Origin: Kocuria sp. cx-455
Lineage (GTDB): Bacteria > Actinomycetota > Actinomycetes > Actinomycetales > Micrococcaceae
Length of the DNA stretch: 64,000 nucleotides
Direction: 5' to 3'
NCBI RefSeq assembly: GCF_014698015.1
Contig: NZ_JACXBS010000005.1
Location: 186,001 to 250,000, forward strand
Under the pieces are notes generated by a model. It worked only from the letters and a program-made list of their open reading frames with translations, did no database searches and had not been told where the DNA came from. This document shows, in pieces, positions 57,865 to 64,000 of this stretch. Within the stretch, counting starts at the first letter, position 1. Each line of letters opens with the position of its first letter. The position numbers and the translations under genes were made by a program.

Positions 57865-59372
57865 GCTGGCTCGTCTCCTTTGCCATCGTTGGTGCCGTTG
57901 GCAGTGGCCGCCCCGCCGGACGCTGCTGCCGCGACCCGGTCACCCAAGTGGTTCAGGCCCGCCGCATTGGAGGATTTGAACAACACGATGTCACCCGGCT
58001 GCAGTGCGTGCGCGAGGTAATCCTCGGCGTCCTGGGCGGTGGCCACCCATTGGGCTTCGTCCCCCCACGAACCTTCCAGGGTAGCGGCGGTGAAAATGGG
58101 ACGGGCAATGTCCCCCACCGCCACAACGTGAGAGATGTTCATCCGCACCAGGAGCTGACCGAGCGCATCGTGAGCCGCGACCGACTCCTCTCCCAGCTCG
58201 TACATCCCGCCCAACACGGCCACGGTTCGACGCGGTGCGTTCTCACCGTCACCGCGTCCCATCTGAGCCAATGTCTGCAGGGCCGCGCGCATGGACTGCG
58301 GGTTGGCGTTGTAGGCGTCGTTGATCACGGTGACACCGTCCGGGCGCTCAGTGCGCTCCATCCGCCAGCGCGACCGGGCGCCCCGGCCGGTGAGGCCGGC
58401 GACAATGGCCGGTGCCGGGATACCCGCCGCGAACGCCACCGAGGCCGCGGCCAGGATGTTGGCCACGTGATGAGCGCCGATGAGCTTGGATTCGATCGTG
58501 TGCGCGGAACCGTCCGGCAGGTGCAGGGTGAACCGCGGGCAACCATCGGCGCCCACCGTCACGTTCTCGGCCCACACCCGGTCATCCTCGTGTTCGGGCG
58601 CGTGGGGCGCGGAACCCAGGCCGAAAGACACGATGTGGGCCTGGGTCCGGGTGCGCATCTGACGCACGCGGGCGTCGTCGTCGTTGAGGACGGCCGTACC
58701 CGATGCGCTGAGACCCTCGACCATTTCGCCCTTGGTGCGGGCGATGTTCTCCACGCCGCCGAATTCGCCGGCGTGGGCGGTGCCCACGCAGAGTACAGCG
58801 CCCACATCCGGGCGGACCATGTTGCACAGGTATTCGATGTTGCCCAGATGATTGGCGCCCATTTCGATCACGAAGTAGCGGGTGTCCTGCTGAGCGGTGA
58901 ACACCGTGAGGGGCACGCCCACCTCACCGTTGTAGGAATTACGGGGCGCCACGGTGGGTCCCTGTGACGCGAAAATGCCGGCCAGCAGATCCTTGGTGGT
59001 GGTCTTACCCACGGAACCCGTGACCGCAACCACGGTGACCGGGTGCGCCGCTCGGAGGCGGTCGATCACGTGACCGGCCAGCGCTCCCATGGCCTCCACC
59101 GCGTCGGGGACGATAACACCGGGGTAGGCCTCCCCCGCCACGTCCACTATCTCGCGCTCCATCACATGGAGCACGGCGCCGGCGGCTGCGGCCTGCGGCA
59201 CGAACGAGTGGCCGTCCGTGGTTTCGCCGGGCTTGGCCACGAACAGGGCGCCTGGTGTGACCTCACGGGAATCGGTGGTCACCGCGGAAATCACCACGGC
59301 CTCCGGGTCCTGGACGCCCACCAATCTGCCTCCGGTGGCCTGCGCCACCTGAGCTGCGGACAGGGGAATCAT
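57861..59372 (-). CDS. murF: UDP-MurNAc-tripeptide--D-alanyl-D-alanine ligase
   Basis: Adds D-Ala-D-Ala to the UDP-MurNAc-tripeptide. VTGSVGKTTTKDLLA is the ATP loop; YNGEVGVPLTVF, EMGANHLGNIEYLC and INDAYNANPQSMRAA follow. 503 residues. Overlaps murE and mraY by four bases each. Confidence 0.96.
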   Translation of the reverse strand: MIPLSAAQVAQATGGRLVGVQDPEAVVISAVTTDSREVTPGALFVAKPGETTDGHSFVPQAAAAGAVLHVMEREIVDVAGEAYPGVIVPDAVEAMGALAGHVIDRLRAAHPVTVVAVTGSVGKTTTKDLLAGIFASQGPTVAPRNSYNGEVGVPLTVFTAQQDTRYFVIEMGANHLGNIEYLCNMVRPDVGAVLCVGTAHAGEFGGVENIARTKGEMVEGLSASGTAVLNDDDARVRQMRTRTQAHIVSFGLGSAPHAPEHEDDRVWAENVTVGADGCPRFTLHLPDGSAHTIESKLIGAHHVANILAAASVAFAAGIPAPAIVAGLTGRGARSRWRMERTERPDGVTVINDAYNANPQSMRAALQTLAQMGRGDGENAPRRTVAVLGGMYELGEESVAAHDALGQLLVRMNISHVVAVGDIARPIFTAATLEGSWGDEAQWVATAQDAEDYLAHALQPGDIVLFKSSNAAGLNHLGDRVAAAASGGAATANGTNDGKGDEPA

Positions 59373-61027
59373 GACTGCTCCTTACGACTCGAGTGCAACG
59401 CGTCCAACGCCGCCTTGAGTTCCACGCGGTCATCCAGGGGATGAGCCACGCCGTTGAGATCTTGGAAAGTTTCGTGTCCGCGGCCGGCCAGAATGATGGA
59501 ATCCTCGGGCCGAGACATGCGCACCGCGGTGTGGATGGCCACCTCGCGCGGAGCTATCACGTGCACCTCGGCGGCTCTGGCGCCGTGCTCCTGGGCGGCG
59601 CGCGCACCCTGGGCAACCTGTTCGCGAATCGGGGCGGGATCCTCGTCATGGGGATCATCGTCCGTGACGATCACGATGTCCGCGCCCTCGGCGGCAATCC
59701 TGCCCATGATGGGCCGTTTGGTCTTGTCACGGCGCCCCGTGGCACCGAACACGATAATGGTACGGCCGCCTTCCTCGGTGGGTTCCACCGACTGCAGGGC
59801 CCGCGCCATGGCGTCCGGGTTGTGGGCGAAGTCCACGACCGACGTGGGCCGGGTTCCGATCAACTGCATTCTGCCGGGCACGTCCGTGGTCAGCGGGTCG
59901 TGCTCGTCCAGCGCCTTCTGCAGGGTGTCCAGCTCAACCCCTGAGTCCAGCACCATGAGTACGGCCAGTGCCGCATTGGCCACGTTGAAGTCGCCGGGCA
60001 GTGCCGTGGACACCGACAGTTTGCGGCCCTCGCGGTGTTGCAGGGTGAACGCGTGGCCGATACCCCGCCGGGTCAAGGAATGCAGTGTCCAGTCGGCGCC
60101 GGATCGGCCGGGGCCGGCGTGGGCGTCGTCCCCGATGTTGCCGCGCAGGGCCACAGAGGTGACGCGATCCGTTCCGAGGTTCTCGCGCGCACGACGGGCC
60201 AAAGCCTCGCCCCACGTGTCGCCCTCGGTCAGCAGGACGACGGCGCGTTCGGTGCGTTCTGCGGTGAACAGTTGGGCCTTCACCTCGAAGTACGCCTCCA
60301 TGGACCCGTGCAGGTCCAGATGATCCTGGGTGAGGTTCGTGAATCCCGCCACGTTGTACCTGACTCCGTCCACGCGGTGAAATTCCAACGCGTGGGAGGA
60401 GACCTCCATGGCCGCGGCGTCGATACCGCGCTCACGCATGAGGGACAGGAGCGAGTGCACGTGGGGCGCCTCGGGAGTGGTGAGTTTGGACGGAATGGGG
60501 GTGTCTCCGGCCAGGATCTCAATGGTCCCGATCAAGCCCGTGGTATGCCCCAGGGCCCGCAAGATGGAGTTGATGAAGTAGGTGGTGGTGGTCTTACCGT
60601 TCGTACCGGTCACGGCGAACAGTTTCTGCGCGCTGGCGTCCCCGGGGTGGGAGTTGTAGATCTCGGCCGCAACTCGACCGGTCCGAGCCCGGGGATCCGC
60701 ACTGACCAGCACCGGCAGCTCCACGCCCGCCTTCGCCACAATCTCTGCACCCGCTGCATCGGTGAGGATCGCCGCGGCACCGGACGCGGCGGCGTCGGCG
60801 GCGAACGTCGCGCCGTGAACATGTGCCCCGGGAAGAGCCGAGTACAGGTCCCCGGGCTGCGTCTCACGAGAGTTGAGGACCACTCCCGTCACCCGGCTCG
60901 CCTGTGCGCCGTGGGAGGCCACGATCTGCGCGCCCGTGAGGCGGGCCAACTGCTCAACAGTGTGCGCCACGGGACGGGACGGACGCGCGGACTGCGCATC
61001 GGGTCCCTGGTCGGCAGATTCAAGCAT
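59369..61027 (-). CDS. murE: UDP-MurNAc-dipeptide--third-residue ligase MurE, probably L-lysine type
   Basis: Adds the third stem-peptide residue. The ATP loop is VTGTNGKTTTTYF; HALEFHRVDGVRYNVAGFTNLTQDHLD (in part) is typical. Where DAP-adding enzymes have DNPR, this has DDPH (VTDDDPHDEDP), lacking the arginine that binds the DAP carboxylate, so L-lysine is the likely substrate. ATG 61027 with AAAGGA upstream is chosen over 61066. 552 residues. Confidence 0.95.
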   Translation of the reverse strand: MLESADQGPDAQSARPSRPVAHTVEQLARLTGAQIVASHGAQASRVTGVVLNSRETQPGDLYSALPGAHVHGATFAADAAASGAAAILTDAAGAEIVAKAGVELPVLVSADPRARTGRVAAEIYNSHPGDASAQKLFAVTGTNGKTTTTYFINSILRALGHTTGLIGTIEILAGDTPIPSKLTTPEAPHVHSLLSLMRERGIDAAAMEVSSHALEFHRVDGVRYNVAGFTNLTQDHLDLHGSMEAYFEVKAQLFTAERTERAVVLLTEGDTWGEALARRARENLGTDRVTSVALRGNIGDDAHAGPGRSGADWTLHSLTRRGIGHAFTLQHREGRKLSVSTALPGDFNVANAALAVLMVLDSGVELDTLQKALDEHDPLTTDVPGRMQLIGTRPTSVVDFAHNPDAMARALQSVEPTEEGGRTIIVFGATGRRDKTKRPIMGRIAAEGADIVIVTDDDPHDEDPAPIREQVAQGARAAQEHGARAAEVHVIAPREVAIHTAVRMSRPEDSIILAGRGHETFQDLNGVAHPLDDRVELKAALDALHSSRKEQS

Positions 61028-61111
61028 GGAAATCCTTTTCAATGAGCTGTTGCGAATGTTCCCCACTCGCCCGGGCCGGTACCTACCGATATATCACCTG
61101 ATCGTGCGAGT

Positions 61112-62965
61112 TTATCCGGCCGTCTCTTCCCGAGCCGGTGCCGGCCACGTTTGTTCCAGCGCGTTGGACGGTGTCACGGAGCGATCCACACTCTCCGGGA
61201 CCTCCTTGGTGATGGCCACGGGATCGCTGGTGGACGGGGGAACGTTGTAGTGGTGCAGCACCTGCTCCATGATCGTGGAGAACGTCTCGGTCACGCCAAT
61301 GGTGTGCACATCGCCTTCGGGGCGCTGCAGCGTGATCCCCACGAGGTACTGCGGATCTTCCATGGGGGCGACGCCCACGAAGGACGTGGTGTACCCGTCG
61401 TAACCGCCCTGGTCACTGGGGGCCTCGGCGGTGCCGGTCTTACCACCCACCCGGTAGCCGGGTACTGCTGCTTCTGGGGCGCCGCCCTCGGTGACCACGG
61501 TCTCCATGACGTCCAGGGTTTTCTGGGCGGCGTCCTCGGAGACCACTCGTTTGCCTTCCAGCTGTTCGGAGGTGGTCACGGTGCCATCGGCCTGTTCCGT
61601 GGATTCCACCAGCCGAGGTTCGATCAGAACGCCGTCGTTGGCGACCGCTTGGAAGATGGACGCGGTGCGCAACGGGCTCTGGGACACGCCTTGGCCGAAC
61701 AACACCGTAAACTGCTGCCGGAAATCCCACTCGTCCGCCGGTGCCAGAATTCCCGAGGTCTCACCCGGCAGTTCGATACCCGTGGACTGACCGACACCGA
61801 AATCCGCCATGTAATCATGCCGGGTCTGCTTGTCCATCTTGGCTCCCATGATCACCGTGCCGGTGTTCATGGAATCGGCAATGATGCCGGCCACGGTGCG
61901 GTTCTGCGTTCCGTGGTCGAAGGCGTCCGTGATCTTCTCGGAATCGATCTGCAGGTTCGGGGGCACTGTGATTTCGGTCTCGGGATCGGCGATTCCCTGG
62001 TCCATCACGGCGGCGGTGGTCAGGATCTTCTGGGTCGATCCCGGTTCCACGGCGTGCGTGACGGACCGGACGCCCAGATCTTCAGCATCCGCCTTTCCGG
62101 GCACATTGGGATCGACCGTGGATGAATCCGCCATGGCGAGAACCTTGCCCGTCTTGATGTCCATCACCACGGCGCTGCCCCACTCGGCTTTGAGTTCCTT
62201 AGCCCGCTCGGACACGGCCTGCTGCGCGAAATATTGGACGTCGCTGTCCACGGACAGTTGCACGTCCGCGCCGTCCTCGGCGGCTTGCAGTTCCTGTGGC
62301 GCCACGGGAATCCGAACGCCGTCCCCGGAGATCTCGTACCGGCGTTCACCGTCCACTCCGCGCAATTGTTCGTCCTGCGTCTGTTCGATACCGCCAAGGG
62401 CCTCGTTGTCCCCGCCCAGGAAGCCCACGATGGAACCACCCACCGCGCCATTGGGGTAGCTGCGTTGGAAGGTCGGCTGACCATAGACGTACGGCAGATT
62501 GAGATCCTGAATTTTTCCGTATTGCTCGGGAGTCACGCCGCGGGCCACGTAGTTGAAGGTCTTGTCCCCGTCCAGAGCGTTCTTGACCTCGGTGTCCGGC
62601 AAACTCAGGGCGTCGGCGATATCGTATACGGCCTGGGTGGGGGTTACTTGCTCGGTGGACTGATCGTCTTTGACGCGGGTGAACTCGGCCACCGCGGTCT
62701 GATCCACCGTGATGTCGTAACGCTGCAGCGTTCTGGCCAGGATTTTACCGTTCGTGTCGCGGATGTCACCGCGCACCGCCGGGATGACTTCCGTCTGGGT
62801 CCGGCTCTGCGCGGCGGCTTCCGCACGACCCGTGGGGTCCAACCCCTGCACCCAGAACAGCTTTCCCGCGACCACCAGAAGAAGCGCCAGCAGCAGGGCG
62901 ATACCCACCTGTGCGCGCGTCCATCGGGGTCTCCGGGAGGCAGTTCTGGTTGCGGGTGATGACAC
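61112..62965 (-). CDS. ftsI: Septal penicillin-binding protein (FtsI/PBP3)
   Basis: Class B transpeptidase of the divisome. One membrane helix (VGIALLLALLLVVAGKLFWV), a PBP dimerisation domain (about 55-240), and the transpeptidase with Ser310 in STQK, the SMN motif and Lys509 in GGKTGTAEA. A polar tail of about 40 residues ends the protein. 617 residues; start GTG 62965. Confidence 0.95.
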   Translation of the reverse strand: MSSPATRTASRRPRWTRAQVGIALLLALLLVVAGKLFWVQGLDPTGRAEAAAQSRTQTEVIPAVRGDIRDTNGKILARTLQRYDITVDQTAVAEFTRVKDDQSTEQVTPTQAVYDIADALSLPDTEVKNALDGDKTFNYVARGVTPEQYGKIQDLNLPYVYGQPTFQRSYPNGAVGGSIVGFLGGDNEALGGIEQTQDEQLRGVDGERRYEISGDGVRIPVAPQELQAAEDGADVQLSVDSDVQYFAQQAVSERAKELKAEWGSAVVMDIKTGKVLAMADSSTVDPNVPGKADAEDLGVRSVTHAVEPGSTQKILTTAAVMDQGIADPETEITVPPNLQIDSEKITDAFDHGTQNRTVAGIIADSMNTGTVIMGAKMDKQTRHDYMADFGVGQSTGIELPGETSGILAPADEWDFRQQFTVLFGQGVSQSPLRTASIFQAVANDGVLIEPRLVESTEQADGTVTTSEQLEGKRVVSEDAAQKTLDVMETVVTEGGAPEAAVPGYRVGGKTGTAEAPSDQGGYDGYTTSFVGVAPMEDPQYLVGITLQRPEGDVHTIGVTETFSTIMEQVLHHYNVPPSTSDPVAITKEVPESVDRSVTPSNALEQTWPAPAREETAG

Positions 62966-63054
62966 AGTGAATCCTCAATTCTTAGGGTCAGAGAAGTGGG
63001 CTACCTCCGAAGGTCCGGCCGTGTTCCGGCACCGTTGCCGGAACCGCACGAAGT

Positions 63055-63681
63055 TTACTGTCCGGGTTCACGCTGCGCAGGTGCCGGGATGGAGCCCCCG
63101 TTGAGGTTCTCCTTTTGCTCGGCCTCCTGTTGAGCCTTGCGATCGGCGGCCTTTTTGTCCGCCTCTGCTTTGGCGCGCTTTTCCGCGCGTTCCTCGGCGG
63201 CCACGCGTGCGCTCTCCGCGGCTTCGGATCCCTTCATCTCCGCCGGGGGCACCAGAATGTCCTGGGCCTCACCCTTTTCGGCCACCCCCGACGCCGCGGC
63301 AACGGCCCCGCTGCTCAGCTCAACCGTTCCGACGTCCTTGGCCTGAACCATTCCCAGATCGTTGGCGCGCGCGGCCAGGTTCTGGGGGGCGGCGTTGGCC
63401 TCGATGTCCTGGGTCAGGGCTTCGTTCTCCTGGGAAAGTGCCCGTTCCTGGATGGTGAGTTCCGTGAGGCGATACTGCCCCGAGGAGATCTGGATATTGA
63501 GGAACAAGATGCCCATGAGCGCCGCGGCCAGCGCCAGGGCGCACATCACCACGGTCGACACGCGGCTGCGGCGAACTTCACGCTGCGGCACCACCGACAA
63601 CGGGGTGCGCGGTTGCGGCGAGTGTTCTTCTCCCCCGGGGGTCGATGGGGGCGCCGGTCGTGTCATAGCCGCGCTGCTCAT
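63055..63681 (-). CDS. FtsL-like division protein with long basic/acidic tail
   Basis: A 208-residue bitopic protein in the ftsL position. A basic cytosolic N-terminus (about 1-40) precedes one helix ([20 protein letters not shown]) and a coiled coil ([20 protein letters not shown]) ending [11 protein letters not shown], as in FtsL/FtsB-type proteins. From about residue 120 there is an extra tail, Ala/Glu/Lys-rich ([20 protein letters not shown] in part), absent from shorter homologues. The start overlaps rsmH (ATGA). Confidence 0.85.
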   Translation of the reverse strand: MSSAAMTRPAPPSTPGGEEHSPQPRTPLSVVPQREVRRSRVSTVVMCALALAAALMGILFLNIQISSGQYRLTELTIQERALSQENEALTQDIEANAAPQNLAARANDLGMVQAKDVGTVELSSGAVAAASGVAEKGEAQDILVPPAEMKGSEAAESARVAAEERAEKRAKAEADKKAADRKAQQEAEQKENLNGGSIPAPAQREPGQ

Positions 63682-64000
63682 CGTGTTCTCCCTGACTTCA
63701 TGGTGGTGCGTACTTTCTCGACGGCCCGCAACCGAGCGGAAGCAGCTCGGGGGTTGGTTGCGGTTTCCTCTTCGGTGGGCCTCTCAGCCCCTCGAGTCAA
63801 GACCTTGAGCGTGGGCTGGTGCTCCGGCAGCTCGACGGGAAATCCCTTGGGTGCCGAGGACCGCGCGCCACGCGCGAATTCCTGCTTCACAATTTTGTCC
63901 TCAAGCGAGTGGTAACTCATGGCGACGACACGCCCGCCAACCCTCAGAGTTTCCAACGCGGCAGGAATGGCACGAGACAGAACATCAAGTTCTTCATTGA
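63678..64000 (-). CDS. rsmH: 16S rRNA m4C1402 methyltransferase RsmH, C-terminal part
   Basis: Only the last 107 codons are in the window. They contain the family stretch [21 protein letters not shown] in part, then [18 protein letters not shown] and the C-terminal [14 protein letters not shown], all diagnostic of RsmH (MraW). The SAM-binding domain lies beyond the edge. First visible gene of the division and cell-wall cluster. Confidence 0.96.
   Translation of the reverse strand, partial: NEELDVLSRAIPAALETLRVGGRVVAMSYHSLEDKIVKQEFARGARSSAPKGFPVELPEHQPTLKVLTRGAERPTEEETATNPRAASARLRAVEKVRTTMKSGRTR

Overview
The window is a stretch of chromosome from a high-GC Gram-positive actinobacterium, most likely of the Micrococcaceae (Kocuria/Arthrobacter/Rothia type). 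Evidence: GTG starts are common, the division and cell-wall cluster has actinobacterial content (no ftsA, with sepF, yggT and divIVA downstream of ftsZ), MurE carries a non-DAP substrate motif (lysine-type peptidoglycan), there is an actinobacterial oligoribonuclease, a DUF4191 protein, a MptB-like mannosyltransferase, a GlnR-type operator before glnA and a class III guanidine riboswitch. I cannot fix the genus from sequence alone. No CRISPR array, insertion sequence, integrase or phage gene was seen.

Layout. 1-2.1 kb: a truncated MFS transporter and a PAC2-family protein (minus strand). 2.3-12.9 kb: pepA, then a lipoate/2-oxoacid dehydrogenase neighbourhood (lpdA, sucB with three lipoyl domains, a small membrane protein, a membrane pseudokinase on the opposite strand, lipB, lipA, DUF4191). 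12.9-17.7 kb: RDD protein, glnA with a four-half-site GlnR box, a mannosyltransferase, orn and tRNA-His. 17.8-23.4 kb is the most accessory-looking part: a zinc alcohol dehydrogenase, a frameshifted SDR gene, a guanidinium-exporter SMR pair under a guanidine-III riboswitch, an APC permease with two internal deletions, a stress-type SDR and an orphan LuxR response regulator. 23.4-27.4 kb: four overlapping glycosyltransferase genes. 27.6-33.6 kb: def, yaaA, RNase P RNA, a zinc-ribbon coiled-coil protein with a NIF3-like protein, msrA, cysK, cysE. 33.7-37.8 kb: gnd, a 428-bp non-coding gap with a tRNA/tmRNA 3'-end fragment, tRNA-Val, a DUF1275 membrane protein, a histidine phosphatase and an unknown membrane protein.

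37.9-64 kb is one long minus-strand block read from the right: rsmH (partial), ftsL-like, ftsI, murE, murF, mraY, murD, ftsW, murG, murC, ftsQ, ftsZ, pgeF, yggS, sepF, yggT, divIVA, lspA, an RluA-family pseudouridine synthase, dnaE, hisD, nrdR. Many junctions are ATGA- or TGATG-type overlaps. These genes make lipid II precursors, export and polymerise them at the septum, and build the FtsZ ring and polar DivIVA scaffold.

The observations most worth follow-up are the guanidine-III riboswitch/SMR operon, the glycosyltransferase cassette with its trailing response regulator, the membrane pseudokinase beside lipB, the near-identical lipoyl-domain repeats in sucB, the decayed SDR and permease genes, and the RNA 3'-end scar at 35.2 kb.
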